Assembly (NCBI GenBank): GCA_963726315.1
Contig: CAVSBZ010000005.1
Span: 1,674,001 to 1,738,000 of the forward strand
Length of the DNA: 64,000 nt
DNA from: FEB-25 sp963726315
Lineage (GTDB): Bacteria > Chloroflexota > Anaerolineae > Anaerolineales > UBA4823
Reading direction: 5' to 3'
Numbering within the stretch: position 1 is the stretch's first letter; each line of letters starts with the position of its first letter. Positions 46,301-55,346 of this stretch are shown here, one piece after another. The notes under the pieces were generated by a model. The model was not told the DNA's origin, ran no database searches, and saw nothing but the letters and a program-made list of their open reading frames with translations. Both the position numbers and the translations under genes were made by a program.

Positions 46301-46638
46301 AGACAGCCATAGATGTTTCAAAATATACTGATACCAATACGAAAGCTAGCTATTTGGTTACGTTGAGCAACGTCTACGTCCAAATGGCAAGGCTTAATCC
46401 AGATAATGTAGATTCCAGCCTGTTACAGAAGGCAGTAAATGTCTTGGAACAATCGATTAAAGCAGGCCTGGGTGTAAACGATCTTTGGAAGGTTCAAGAG
46501 GCACTTGCCAAACTGTATTTCCAGCTAGGCGATAAAATTAATTCTCAGTATTACGCAGCCCTGGCACTCGCTGGAGCTCCTTCATCAGCGGTTAATCGAA
46601 TTCAAGATTTAATTACTCAGACTCAATCGCTGCCATAA
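43348..46638 (+). CDS. O-antigen ligase/polymerase-like membrane protein with C-terminal TPR region
   Basis: This 1096-residue protein has about 14 predicted helices up to roughly residue 790. Within them lie the Wzy/WaaL-type elements YWSGSRGPLLGLLAGS (about 249-264) and, after a large outer loop, PDRAHNETWDSIVITGLLG with the conserved histidine near 396. A hydrophilic insertion at about 560-600 is very basic (RRKDRGSIRSTRRTERSKR). Residues about 800-1090 are TPR-like helical repeats (YKYANKLAPKEDHYYLFLGRSY, ALQRLQHAMGLD). It probably polymerises or transfers surface glycan made by the neighbouring wbp and glycosyltransferase genes. Confidence 0.85.
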   Translation: MPTKLSRFCLGVMEAAWLAAVSLIPIFFNIYSTRIFEPDKITLLRSLALITLAAWVVKLIDEGGIKWKSEIDDKSFVKYLLTYPLVAPVLGLIVVYSISTIFSVTPSISLFGSYQRLQGTYTTFSYLIIFFSIIANLRKREQINRLVTTVIFTSLPISFYGFLQKYDIDPIPWGGNVQIRIAANMGNSIFVAAYMIMVFPLTIGRIIESFRSILNDGSGEVKAINSVKQIIRGSIYLFISVLQLITIYWSGSRGPLLGLLAGSYIMVLLLSLYGRQRWLTFTAIGLAIIGAIFLVVFNLSGGPLDALRKSPAIGRFGNLLNPESNSALVRQYIWEGTVKLVGVHAPLKFPDGSTDKFNLLRPLIGYGPELMYVAYNQYYQPELGQVEKRNASPDRAHNETWDSIVITGLLGLMVYLSIFSAVFYYGLKWLGLINSRLNKIFFLICLICGGIFGALTLILLKGTEFLGVGLPFGMIIGVVIYLSLYALFTPVDGEEISNKNPYALLLIVLFSAIVGHFVEINFGIAIVATRTLFWTFSGLILVIGFVLPKMNTPEPAPILTENIPETKNVPAGRRKDRGSIRSTRRTERSKRLFIDNQPGWVRTALIGSLIVGMILATLGFDYITNSDHSKSFLSIIVTSLTILNNKDGIFFPGILALLLGTWLFGSMLFSAEIDDEQDGFTWIKSLGLMAIIAIVIGITFWVIHSLSLAALEAFVPKVQSDVITEVNSIGSLLTRYYVFILLVIGLLAFILPNEWPARNYAPTYVSIIMAPITLLLIFWIAFSSNLKVIHADITFKLTESFTQSGQWQVATFLYKYANKLAPKEDHYYLFLGRSYLEQAKITKDTADQDKLILQAESDLKEAQSINPLNTDHTANLARLFTWWSGKATTTELRNQRAQKASDYYATAVQLSPNNSTLWDEWAVLYMQLLGQPDQALQRLQHAMGLDDKFNFTQGLMGDYYVKLANASADTATKLQALQTAADYYKTAIDVSKYTDTNTKASYLVTLSNVYVQMARLNPDNVDSSLLQKAVNVLEQSIKAGLGVNDLWKVQEALAKLYFQLGDKINSQYYAALALAGAPSSAVNRIQDLITQTQSLP

Positions 46639-46663
46639 GCAGGAAGACAGCGGAGGACGACGA

Positions 46664-48463
46664 ATGACTTACGTCGTACTTTTTCCACTGATTATTGCAT
46701 TCATCACCAGCTTGATTTTAGTTCCGGCGGTTCGTTGGTTATGCTTCAAGACCGGTCACGTAGCGATACCGCGCGCCGATCGATGGCACCGACAACCGAC
46801 TCCAACCCTTGGTGGAATCGGAATGTTCCTTGCGTTTGGATTGGCTCTAGTAGCGGTATTTATTTTCGGTTCGGATAAGAATATATTTGTTACTCGCTGG
46901 AGCATCATGGTAGCCGTCGTAATTATGTTCTCTGTTGGACTTTATGACGATTTTAAGCATATAAGTCCACCAGTAAAGTTAATTTTCCAAATTTTAGCCG
47001 CAACAATTGTCATATTTTTTGGAAATATTACGATTGAATTCTTCCGATGGCCAATTGCGAATATCTTGCTGACGTTCTTTTGGCTGGTAGGGATCACAAA
47101 CGCGATCAACCTGCTTGATAACATGGATGGCCTGGCAGGTGGAGTGGCGTTGATCACCGCTGGATTTCTATCGATATTTTTTTGGCGAACTGGTTATCCT
47201 GAATTGTTGGTTTTATCATTAGCGCTGTGCGGAAGTATCCTTGGTTTCCTGGTGTTTAATTTTCCACCCGCCAAGATATTCATGGGTGATAGCGGGAGTA
47301 TGTTCCTAGGATTTACCCTGGCGGTACTAGCAATCGCCCGTCATACCCAAGCATCAAATATTTTTGCCATCATCGGCGTACCCACGCTGGTATTATTACT
47401 GCCAATTCTGGATACAGGTCTCGTCTCGATTACGCGTATCCTGCGAGGGCAGTCACCCACTGTAGGTGGAAAAGACCATACTTCCCACCGTCTGGTGGCT
47501 TTCGGGTTTTCCGAGCGCCAGGCTGTGTTGGTGCTTTATGGTATTGCCATTGTCTCCGGTTTGGCATCAATCGGGCTAGAGGCTTTGGATTATGACCTTA
47601 GTTTGGTGCTCATCCCTATACTTCTGATCGTACTATCGCTGTTTGTGGCTTACCTTGCCAGAATGAAGATGGTCACCGACGCCCAGGACCAAACGAATGG
47701 AATAACTCGCTGGATAATAAATCTGACTTTTAAACGCAGGATATTTGAGCTAATCTTCGATCTATTACTGATTGGGGTGAGCTATTATCTGGCATTTTGG
47801 ACACGGTTTGGTCTCAATATGACTGCCGAAAGTATGAATCTTTTCCTGCAATCATGGCCAATCGTGTTGGGGATAACCTATTTGGCATTATTTTTCTTTG
47901 GGGTCTATCGAGGCATGTGGAAATATATAGGAATTAATGATCTTTTGCGATATGCTGGAGCAGCGATGGTTTCGGGGGGAATGTCATGGGTGGTGATCAA
48001 CCTGATCTTTCCAACCCAACCGTATACCGGCGATGTATTTTTATTGTATATCCTGTACTTGCTTATTGGCCTCTCCGCTTCGCGTTCATCTTTTTTAATT
48101 TTAGACAGGTTGTATAACCGAAGTTTTTCGAACAAACAAAAAGAAAATGTTCTCTTATATGGTGCTGAGGATGCAGGTGAAATTGCCCTACGATGGATCC
48201 AGAGAAATCCATCCATTGGATATTCTGTGGTCGGTTTTTTGGATGATGATTCATTAAAATGGGGAAGCAATATCCATGGCGTCAGTATACTGGGTGATCT
48301 ATCTAAACTTGAGCAATTTATTCAAGATAAGCAAGTGACTGGTGTTATTGCCTCCACCGACAATTTGCTGCACTCGCCTGGGGGAGAAATATTAGTCTCG
48401 ACATGCCGCTCGAAAGGAGTGTGGGTGCGAGTGCTGCACTTGGAATTCGAACTAACAGAGTAA
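46664..48463 (+). CDS. WecA-like polyprenyl-phosphate sugar transferase fused to an N-terminal FlaA1/PglF-type region
   Basis: Residues 1-340 form a polytopic UDP-HexNAc:polyprenyl-phosphate HexNAc-1-P transferase. It has GLYDDFKH, LLDNMDGLAGG (about 147-158), FMGDSGSMFLGF (about 205-216) and the KDHTSHRLV region. After about 350 a second membrane unit begins (KRRIFELIFDLLLIGVSYYLAFWTRFG). A nucleotide-fold segment with LLYGAEDAGEIALRWI near 495 follows, as in the first half of FlaA1/PglF/CapD dehydratases, and the protein ends at 599 without the catalytic SDR half. It starts glycan assembly on the lipid carrier; the fused part may sense or bind a sugar nucleotide. Confidence 0.88.
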   Translation: MTYVVLFPLIIAFITSLILVPAVRWLCFKTGHVAIPRADRWHRQPTPTLGGIGMFLAFGLALVAVFIFGSDKNIFVTRWSIMVAVVIMFSVGLYDDFKHISPPVKLIFQILAATIVIFFGNITIEFFRWPIANILLTFFWLVGITNAINLLDNMDGLAGGVALITAGFLSIFFWRTGYPELLVLSLALCGSILGFLVFNFPPAKIFMGDSGSMFLGFTLAVLAIARHTQASNIFAIIGVPTLVLLLPILDTGLVSITRILRGQSPTVGGKDHTSHRLVAFGFSERQAVLVLYGIAIVSGLASIGLEALDYDLSLVLIPILLIVLSLFVAYLARMKMVTDAQDQTNGITRWIINLTFKRRIFELIFDLLLIGVSYYLAFWTRFGLNMTAESMNLFLQSWPIVLGITYLALFFFGVYRGMWKYIGINDLLRYAGAAMVSGGMSWVVINLIFPTQPYTGDVFLLYILYLLIGLSASRSSFLILDRLYNRSFSNKQKENVLLYGAEDAGEIALRWIQRNPSIGYSVVGFLDDDSLKWGSNIHGVSILGDLSKLEQFIQDKQVTGVIASTDNLLHSPGGEILVSTCRSKGVWVRVLHLEFELTE

Positions 48464-48498
48464 AAAATCGGGCGGTGCTCAGCACCGCCCGATTTTTT
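48462..48498. terminator. Bidirectional intrinsic terminator
   Basis: A 10-bp GC-rich stem (CGGGCGGTGC, 48469-48478, with GCACCGCCCG, 48482-48491) has AAAAAA on one side and TTTTTT on the other. It can stop the plus-strand WecA-fusion transcript and the minus-strand transcript of the giant secreted protein gene, which converge here. Confidence 0.92.
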
Positions 48499-48514
48499 AT
48501 TTATGGACCAATCG

Positions 48515-51500
48515 TTAGTGCTTTTGAACGAGTGGTAGGTAGTAATTATAGAGGATCATAGTATCGACCGTAGATGTGTTGTTAGTCAGGTCGGGATCAA
48601 CTACATATCCAGAAGAGACTTCCGCAGTATTTTCGGCGATACCACTTTCCACCGCAGTTACGACGATGGTGAGAGTGACACTCTCATCCATTGCGAGATC
48701 ACCGATATCACAAGTGACCACACCATCAAGCTCGGTGCAGCCTTCGCTGGCAGACACAAATGTTACGAGTTCTGGCAGCATATCCACTAACGTGACACCG
48801 ATGGCATCATCACCTCCAGCGTTGCTGATCACCAGGGTGTAGGTGATCGTGTCGCCCAAACTCACGACATCAGCATTAGCGGTTTTAACCACTGAGAGAT
48901 CAGAGTCCAGAGGATTCACAGTAAGCGTTACTGGCAGTAGAACCTCCGGTGTATCTGGATCGTTACTTGCGATGGTGATGTCAGCGTCGTAAACATCGGG
49001 CAAGAGACCTGTTGAATCGAACGTGGCAACTACATCAATTGATTCACCAGGCAGGAGTGTACCAGAGGTTGGAAGTAAACTCAACCAGGTTGCACCCTCA
49101 GTAGCGTCCCAGGTCAAATCTGCCCCACCAAGGTTCTCAATGGTGAAGTTGAGTGTATCAACCTCATTGGGGAAGAGTACCATGTCAAGTGAATCTGGAG
49201 TGACTGAGATATCAGGTGCAACCACGTTCAACGTTACCGGTACAGCCACGATTGGCTCATCGGGGTCATTGCTGGCAATATCCAGGAAGCCCGAATAAGT
49301 GCCATATCCAAGACCTGTCGAGTCAAATGTGACATTGACGATCGCGCAGTCTCCAGGAAGTACAGAGCCTTCGGTTGGAGCTTCACTCACCCAAGGAAGT
49401 ACATCCTCGCCAGATACGCCATATCCACGGACCATCCAGTTGCCAGGGAAGTAATCGTCAATCAGTACCCAGCTGGCATCGGGAGGCAGTAGTGGAGGAT
49501 CGGGTGGAGGCATAACATTCCACCAACCGGCCCAGGACCGTTGCTGAGTGACCGTCTGGTCGATCGAGGCTGGCCAGTAGCTTGAACCTGGTACTTCCAG
49601 TCCGATCACACCAATGATCGCATCGCCAGTCGGACCACTGAACCCGACTGGAGCTGGGAGTGTATAGACGTTCCAGGTATCCAGTGCCTGGACGGTGGTA
49701 AGATAACCACCCAGGTAATTGGAACCAGGAGCGGGATCAAACCCACCGACGGTGTTCTCGTAGAAGACGATTTTGATATCATCACCGACGTTGACCAGTC
49801 CTTGAGCACTGAAGTAAATCCATACTTCATTGATCTGGAATGGGAAGTCTGAGGCATTCGGTGTAAAGCGGTTTACCCAGATGAATTCCTGGAGTCCGCC
49901 AATGCCGATATCATTGTCACGACTGCCGTCATCCAGTACCAGGGCAACATCACCATTTGGAGCCTTTGGTGCCGGACCAGTTGGGCCAGCAATTCCATTT
50001 GCATCCAGGGCTAAAGTAACGGGATGCGATGGCTTGGCTCCTGCAGGGATTGTAGTCACAGAATTGACCTTCATCCCAAGTGCTTCAGTGAGTGTCCAGT
50101 CCAATGGTGACTGACCAACATTGCAGACGTTGAGATCCTGCGATTGTTGCTGATCGGGGGGCAGGTCGGCCGTCAGGGAGGTCGGATCAACTGCGATATC
50201 TGGTGATTCGAGCACGTTCAGTGCAACATCCACGGGCACTACGGGTGTATCAGGATCATTGCTGTTTACATCCAATTCACCTGTATAAAGACCGGGGATC
50301 AAGCCAGCCGAGTTAAAGCTGACATCGACGAATGTGCAGGAGAATGGCGCGACTGAACCAGCCTCGGGAGCTTCATCCAGCCAGGGGATACCTTCACTCA
50401 CTCCGATGGTTCCAAGAAGCTGTAACGATTGTTCATAACCATCGGGGAAATTCCAGATCACACCCGGGGTTTCTTCTGCCCAGACTGAGTCGAAGCCACC
50501 TCGACCTTCAGTATCAACGTTACCAGTTTCCCAGAAGAAGTCATCTGGAGCGGCAGTGTTGAAGATTTCGATCCAATAGATCCCTGCAGGTAGGTTGACT
50601 GGTGTTGCGAAGGTCAGGGTATGTTGCCATTCGTGCACACCGAAGAGCATCACACCCGTTTCGAAGCGTGTATAGGCAACATTGTTCTCGTCATAGACTA
50701 CCGCACCGGGCAGACCACCTAAATCCTCGTGGAAAAGAACCCGGAATGTGTCGGGGTTCATTTCTGTATCTGACGGGTAGTAGCCAGACCAGAAAATGAC
50801 CTGTTCTATGACACCATCAGCTTCGAATGTAAAGTTATCAGCGACACTCTGCATACCGGTGGGGCAAAGGGCACAAGTTGTATCAACAAATATACCGTTT
50901 ACCTGATTGGGTACTTGATTCAAGAGAATGTCAGCAGTAGGAGCTGTTGGGGTACGAGTAATCGCTGGATCACGGGTTACATTCGCTGGCTTATTGATCG
51001 CAGCAGCCTGTTTCGAAGATGGAGCTGGTGTTACCGAAGTTACCTTCATTCCAGGCACCTCGGTCAGAGACCAATCCAATTGAGATGGGCCTTCGTTACA
51101 GATCTGTAGCTGCTGTGTCGTGATTGTGTCGGGAGGTTGTTCCGCTAATAGTGATAGCGGGCTGACCACAATATCCGGAGCAAATGAGCAATAGACATTG
51201 GTGTCGGCCGTGGCGAACACATCAGGGTTACCTTCCGAAGATACCACAGCTGTATTGCTAACGACGACAGGACATTCAAGGCCAGAAGTAGCCTGGAAGT
51301 TGATCGTCACAGCACTGGTTGGGCCGCAGCTCGGGATGGAAGCTTGAGGATTGATCGATTGGTCGCAGGCGTCATACCCGGCAGGAGTGTATACATCACT
51401 GCTGCATGGGTGATCAGGCGGGCTGCCATAGTCATCGCCTGTCCAGTACCATGATTTAAGACCAGGTGCAGCGCCTGTTACAACATCAAAGCAGTAGTAG

Positions 51501-53878
51501 GCGACGCAGTGATCGACTGTTGATTGGTAGCGAGCATGGTTGATATTGACTTCATACGGACTGGTCTGGAATGACCAGCTAAATGGACCCCAGCTTCCAC
51601 TATCACAGACTGGCGTCCCTTGAACGTAGGCATTTAATACCTGCCAATTTGCCGGGAATCTCTCAAACACGTTATATACATAGGCATAATCCGGCGTCCA
51701 AGATTTTGCTTTAAAGCAGAATGTTTGATCTTCTCCAGGTATAGTGCAGGTATCACCACCCACAGATGGATCAAATGCTACGTAAGAACCGGTCAAGGAA
51801 TTGACGTTTCCACCACTCACCTGACCAGACCCAGCTAAAGTTCCGTCCCACAAGACTGAGTTTGAACCTGCATCGTAACTGCATTCTCCGCTATCGCAGG
51901 TTAAACTTCCGGGTACAAAGGTTGTTCCAACTGGGATCGCATCAACCATAGATGCAAGCACTTCATCTTCTGAAGTATTATTGATCGTGATGGAGTAATC
52001 GATTGGGTCTTCAGGGAGCACCGCGGGAGTTGCACTTTTTTCAACCGCAAGTGGTCCGGAGCAAAGTGGACAGAACACCGAAAGTTCGACATAATCTGGT
52101 GTGATGATGCCGTAACCATCAATGGATAACAAACCTTGAGGAACCGATGCAACGATATTGTCCAAGCGTCTGTTATTCACATCCGGCATAGGTGTCCAAA
52201 CCCAGTTTACGCCATCAAACGAGCCTTGGATTACGCCTGTCGTACCAGTGAAGGTACCATCAGAACCTGCGACCTGATAGAACGCTCCATTATAGAAATC
52301 ACCCTCAACTCGATAGCGAGCGAGACCGGTGTTTCCTGCGGAGTGCCAGGCGTTGTCGGCATCATCAAAATAGTAGACAGCATCGCCGATCATGCTACCA
52401 GATTGGGCACCAGCAACGAACCAGAACTGGTCTCCAGTGGCTGCATGGAGGACGCCATCAGCGGATCCCCAGTCGTCGATTGGGTATGTTCCGATGGTGG
52501 CATTTTCCGCTGCCCAGGTGCCAGTGCCGAGGTTGTAGCATTGGGTGGAGACTAGCCCAGAACCATTATTACCACCACCAATGCACAAGTACTTGGTTCC
52601 GTCGACTACACCGATATATGAATCATGGAAGTCGCGGACACTGGCGAAACTTGTTAATTGGGTAAAGGAGTTGGCGATCGGGTCATATGCCCAGGTTTCA
52701 TTGTAAGTGCCTGCACCAGGGGTGTTTGCACCACCGGTCATATAGCACATATTGGTCTCAGGATCATATGCCCAATCAGGTGCCCAGCGGTCGGGTGGAG
52801 TATTTGCAGCCGCCGGCTGGAACCAGGTATTGGTAGTAATGTTATAGCCCCAGAAACCAATCGGGCCGGTACCACTGGTGTCACCGATTTCGTAGCTTAT
52901 CCACTCCCCAGCATTATTATGAGCGGTACATCCATCCGATGGATAGCCAGTGCCGCCCCAAGCAGGTGAAGAGGCAGGGATTTCCTCCCATGTCGGTACA
53001 TCGATGATATCCTTGGTAATTGTCGACTGGTCGCTATAGCCGTTTCCTTCGGCATCGATCGTGGCAACGATCTGGTCGAAGTTGCAGACGTTCGGTGTTA
53101 GGGTTACGTTGAACGCCACAGTTTCGCCATACGCAGCCGCTATCTGGGCAGGACCTTCTAGCGTCGCCATTCCTGGAGGCGCAGCGTAGGCCATGTCGAA
53201 GATACCGTCAGTGCCGGTGTTATTGAACAGGGAGAAAGTATGCTCCTGGGGAAGGCCATTGCAACCTGAAGCCTGTAAGTTTTCAGGGAACAAGTATAAA
53301 CCAGGCGCTTCACATAAAGCAAACGCGGATCCGCTGCTCGAGTGGGGCGGTGCGCCATAGGTATCGCCGAAGTAATTCCAAGGCAAATCCCATGATGCAG
53401 TGCACCCGGCGGGGACGGTTACATTAGCACAGAAGTTAAGATCCGCAACTGGGCTCCAGTCACCGCATCCGGTGGGCATCCCATTCGTGTACCAGTAAAC
53501 CACGTTTCCAGGATTGACGCCATAGGTGTGGCCAAAACCACAACCGGTACCAGGGACATCGGTTACAGAGTTAACCGTCCAGTCATCCGGAAGGTTAAAA
53601 TCAAACCCATCCATGTATTCGGCATCAGGTGAATCGATATGTACGTTGAAACATAGGTCGACTGTGCCACCTGCAGGAGAGAAGGAGTCAGGATCAATAA
53701 AGTTTACGCCAAAATCGGCAACATTTTGGATCCCTCCTCCAGTTGGAGATACTCCTGTAGTAGCCACTTGCTGTGGTGGATTCGGCTTTTGTGCGCTGTC
53801 TGCAGCTAATGCCATACCCACCAATGCCAGTGATAACAAAATAACGCCCACCAGCATCATTAAACGAGTTTTATTCAT
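48515..53878 (-). CDS. Giant secreted repeat protein (kelch-like, DUF11 and BACON-like modules)
   Basis: This 1787-residue exported protein has a signal peptide of about 25 residues ending at GMALA. The order is: a beta-rich cysteine-containing region (about 30-290), a kelch-like propeller stretch (about 296-590, with repeated NTWFQP/WAYDP units), and a DUF11-like module (about 606-700). Three repeats open with PDIVVSPLSL, PDIAVDPTSL and PDISVTPDSL (near 896, 1222, 1553), followed by a final DUF11 (about 1658-1770). The C terminus is YYLPLVQKH. AGGAGG precedes the start. It is probably a cell-surface or sheath adhesin; no enzyme motif was found. Confidence 0.88.
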   Translation of the reverse strand: MNKTRLMMLVGVILLSLALVGMALAADSAQKPNPPQQVATTGVSPTGGGIQNVADFGVNFIDPDSFSPAGGTVDLCFNVHIDSPDAEYMDGFDFNLPDDWTVNSVTDVPGTGCGFGHTYGVNPGNVVYWYTNGMPTGCGDWSPVADLNFCANVTVPAGCTASWDLPWNYFGDTYGAPPHSSSGSAFALCEAPGLYLFPENLQASGCNGLPQEHTFSLFNNTGTDGIFDMAYAAPPGMATLEGPAQIAAAYGETVAFNVTLTPNVCNFDQIVATIDAEGNGYSDQSTITKDIIDVPTWEEIPASSPAWGGTGYPSDGCTAHNNAGEWISYEIGDTSGTGPIGFWGYNITTNTWFQPAAANTPPDRWAPDWAYDPETNMCYMTGGANTPGAGTYNETWAYDPIANSFTQLTSFASVRDFHDSYIGVVDGTKYLCIGGGNNGSGLVSTQCYNLGTGTWAAENATIGTYPIDDWGSADGVLHAATGDQFWFVAGAQSGSMIGDAVYYFDDADNAWHSAGNTGLARYRVEGDFYNGAFYQVAGSDGTFTGTTGVIQGSFDGVNWVWTPMPDVNNRRLDNIVASVPQGLLSIDGYGIITPDYVELSVFCPLCSGPLAVEKSATPAVLPEDPIDYSITINNTSEDEVLASMVDAIPVGTTFVPGSLTCDSGECSYDAGSNSVLWDGTLAGSGQVSGGNVNSLTGSYVAFDPSVGGDTCTIPGEDQTFCFKAKSWTPDYAYVYNVFERFPANWQVLNAYVQGTPVCDSGSWGPFSWSFQTSPYEVNINHARYQSTVDHCVAYYCFDVVTGAAPGLKSWYWTGDDYGSPPDHPCSSDVYTPAGYDACDQSINPQASIPSCGPTSAVTINFQATSGLECPVVVSNTAVVSSEGNPDVFATADTNVYCSFAPDIVVSPLSLLAEQPPDTITTQQLQICNEGPSQLDWSLTEVPGMKVTSVTPAPSSKQAAAINKPANVTRDPAITRTPTAPTADILLNQVPNQVNGIFVDTTCALCPTGMQSVADNFTFEADGVIEQVIFWSGYYPSDTEMNPDTFRVLFHEDLGGLPGAVVYDENNVAYTRFETGVMLFGVHEWQHTLTFATPVNLPAGIYWIEIFNTAAPDDFFWETGNVDTEGRGGFDSVWAEETPGVIWNFPDGYEQSLQLLGTIGVSEGIPWLDEAPEAGSVAPFSCTFVDVSFNSAGLIPGLYTGELDVNSNDPDTPVVPVDVALNVLESPDIAVDPTSLTADLPPDQQQSQDLNVCNVGQSPLDWTLTEALGMKVNSVTTIPAGAKPSHPVTLALDANGIAGPTGPAPKAPNGDVALVLDDGSRDNDIGIGGLQEFIWVNRFTPNASDFPFQINEVWIYFSAQGLVNVGDDIKIVFYENTVGGFDPAPGSNYLGGYLTTVQALDTWNVYTLPAPVGFSGPTGDAIIGVIGLEVPGSSYWPASIDQTVTQQRSWAGWWNVMPPPDPPLLPPDASWVLIDDYFPGNWMVRGYGVSGEDVLPWVSEAPTEGSVLPGDCAIVNVTFDSTGLGYGTYSGFLDIASNDPDEPIVAVPVTLNVVAPDISVTPDSLDMVLFPNEVDTLNFTIENLGGADLTWDATEGATWLSLLPTSGTLLPGESIDVVATFDSTGLLPDVYDADITIASNDPDTPEVLLPVTLTVNPLDSDLSVVKTANADVVSLGDTITYTLVISNAGGDDAIGVTLVDMLPELVTFVSASEGCTELDGVVTCDIGDLAMDESVTLTIVVTAVESGIAENTAEVSSGYVVDPDLTNNTSTVDTMILYNYYLPLVQKH

Positions 53879-54003
53879 ATACTTTTGCCTCCTGAATTAT
53901 TTAATAGAGTAAGAGCAATCGTAATTTTGAAAGGTTGAACGGGTGAAAGCGATAACGATTAATTATTAATGTCTCCTCCTTTCCAGATTAAATAACCCGG
54001 TCG

Positions 54004-54037
54004 GCAATTCCAATGACCCCCCAAGTATGGGAATTGC
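54004..54037 (-). promoter_or_regulatory. Hairpin in the 5' leader of the giant protein gene
   Basis: The inverted repeat GCAATTCC (54030-54037) and GGAATTGC (54004-54011) on the minus strand form an 8-bp stem with an 18-base loop that contains GGGGGG. It lies in the middle of a leader of about 215 bases. No known riboswitch core was recognised. The rest of the gap 53879-54207 holds a promoter and AT-rich sequence. Confidence 0.45.
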
Positions 54038-54095
54038 TTTATTCATACTAAATTAATCAATCATCAAATAACAGCTGCTTTGCCAAGGCATTTAA

Positions 54096-54124
54096 AAAAT
54101 ACCATTATTAGGCATTAATGTCAA
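54096..54124 (-). promoter_or_regulatory. Sigma70-type promoter of the giant protein gene
   Basis: On the minus strand TTGACA (54119-54124) is followed by a 17-base spacer and TATTTT (54096-54101). Use of this promoter gives an unusually long untranslated leader of roughly 210 bases before ATG 53878. Confidence 0.6.
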
Positions 54125-54207
54125 GTGAGAACGGCATGAATTTGTCATGAGATGCAAAATATTAATCATCTCAAGGTATGATTAATCAATTTTTATTTAC
54201 TGATGAA

Positions 54208-55305
54208 TTAATGGGAATTTAATGTTTGATTCTGTGCAGCTAGCTGCCCACAGCCTGCCTGGATGTCTATCCCTCGACGCAGACGGATGGTACAGGGAAT
54301 TCCAGATTGTTCGAGAATGTTTTGAAAGGCGAGTGCATTTTGACGATTTGAAGCGTGCCCACCATATTTATGGGTCGGATTCAGGGGGATCATATTGACG
54401 TGGCACAAGATTGCCCCGCTGATTCGAAATATTTTTAACCGCTGGGCAAGGAGGTGTGCCTGTTCTTCTGTGTCGTTCACGCCCTGGATGAGCGCCCATT
54501 CGAAGGATAACCGCCGGTGGGTTAGCTGTACATATTCCAGGCAGGCAGCTAAGAGTTGATCTAGTGGGTAGCGCTTATTTATCGGTAGAAGTTGAGAGCG
54601 CAGGTTATCGTCAGCTGCATGGAGCGATATTGCCAGGTTAATTTGAGAGTGCTCGCTGGTGAAACGGCGTATTCCAGGCACCAGACCTACCGTGGAGATG
54701 GTAAATCGACGCGTCCCCAGATTAAATCCTTGCGGATCGTTCAACCTGCGGATGGCCATCATCGTTGCATCATAATTATGAAACGGCTCACCCATACCCA
54801 TCACTACGATGTTCGTCACCTGTTCAGTTTGCAATGCCAGCTGACGAGCATAATACAGCACCTGTTCAATGATCTCTCCGCTGGTTAGCTGGCGTTTGAA
54901 ACCCATTTGACCGGTGGCACAGAAAACACATCCCATGGCACATCCAGCTTGGGTGGATATGCATAAAGTACGCCGTTTCGCATAGCGCATTAATACCGCT
55001 TCGACCTGTCTGCCATCGCTGAGCGAAAATAGGGTTTTAATTGTCTCTCCATCGGAAGATTCTAGCTTTTGTACTGCCTTCAGTACGCTGAATGTTGGGC
55101 GGTCACCATTTGGCAATTCGCCGGCATAAACATCAGAAAGTTTTTGGCGTAATTGTTTGGGAAGACTGGAAAAATCATCTGGTGAAGACCACAACCGCTG
55201 GTAAAGACCAGACCATATTTGGGCAGTTCGGTAAGAAGGCTCACCCCACAATTCTAGAAGTTCACCAAATTCATTTATAGATAAATCGTAGATGCTGGCA
55301 GACAT
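54208..55305 (-). CDS. rlmN: Dual-specificity rRNA/tRNA adenine-C2 methyltransferase RlmN
   Basis: RlmN methylates A2503 of 23S rRNA and A37 of some tRNAs by radical SAM chemistry. Its 365 residues have the cluster motif CAMGCVFCATG (C-x3-C-x2-C, near residue 120), GMGEPFHNYD, and the C-terminal reactive cysteine in DIQAGCGQLA. The N-terminal accessory helix-hairpin domain is complete. Length and spacing are normal. It lies 41 bases downstream of the HAD phosphatase gene on the same strand. Confidence 0.96.
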   Translation of the reverse strand: MSASIYDLSINEFGELLELWGEPSYRTAQIWSGLYQRLWSSPDDFSSLPKQLRQKLSDVYAGELPNGDRPTFSVLKAVQKLESSDGETIKTLFSLSDGRQVEAVLMRYAKRRTLCISTQAGCAMGCVFCATGQMGFKRQLTSGEIIEQVLYYARQLALQTEQVTNIVVMGMGEPFHNYDATMMAIRRLNDPQGFNLGTRRFTISTVGLVPGIRRFTSEHSQINLAISLHAADDNLRSQLLPINKRYPLDQLLAACLEYVQLTHRRLSFEWALIQGVNDTEEQAHLLAQRLKIFRISGAILCHVNMIPLNPTHKYGGHASNRQNALAFQNILEQSGIPCTIRLRRGIDIQAGCGQLAAQNQTLNSH

Positions 55306-55346
55306 TGGGACCTATTTATCCTTATATGGATGATAATCCCTTATGA

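Noticed and set aside
50332..52969. Several plus-strand open frames inside the giant secreted protein gene
   Set aside because: They are low-complexity mirror translations of its repeats without start signals.
53879..54207. Cyclic di-GMP riboswitch before the surface protein gene
   Set aside because: The conserved GEMM core segments are absent; only one simple hairpin could be supported.
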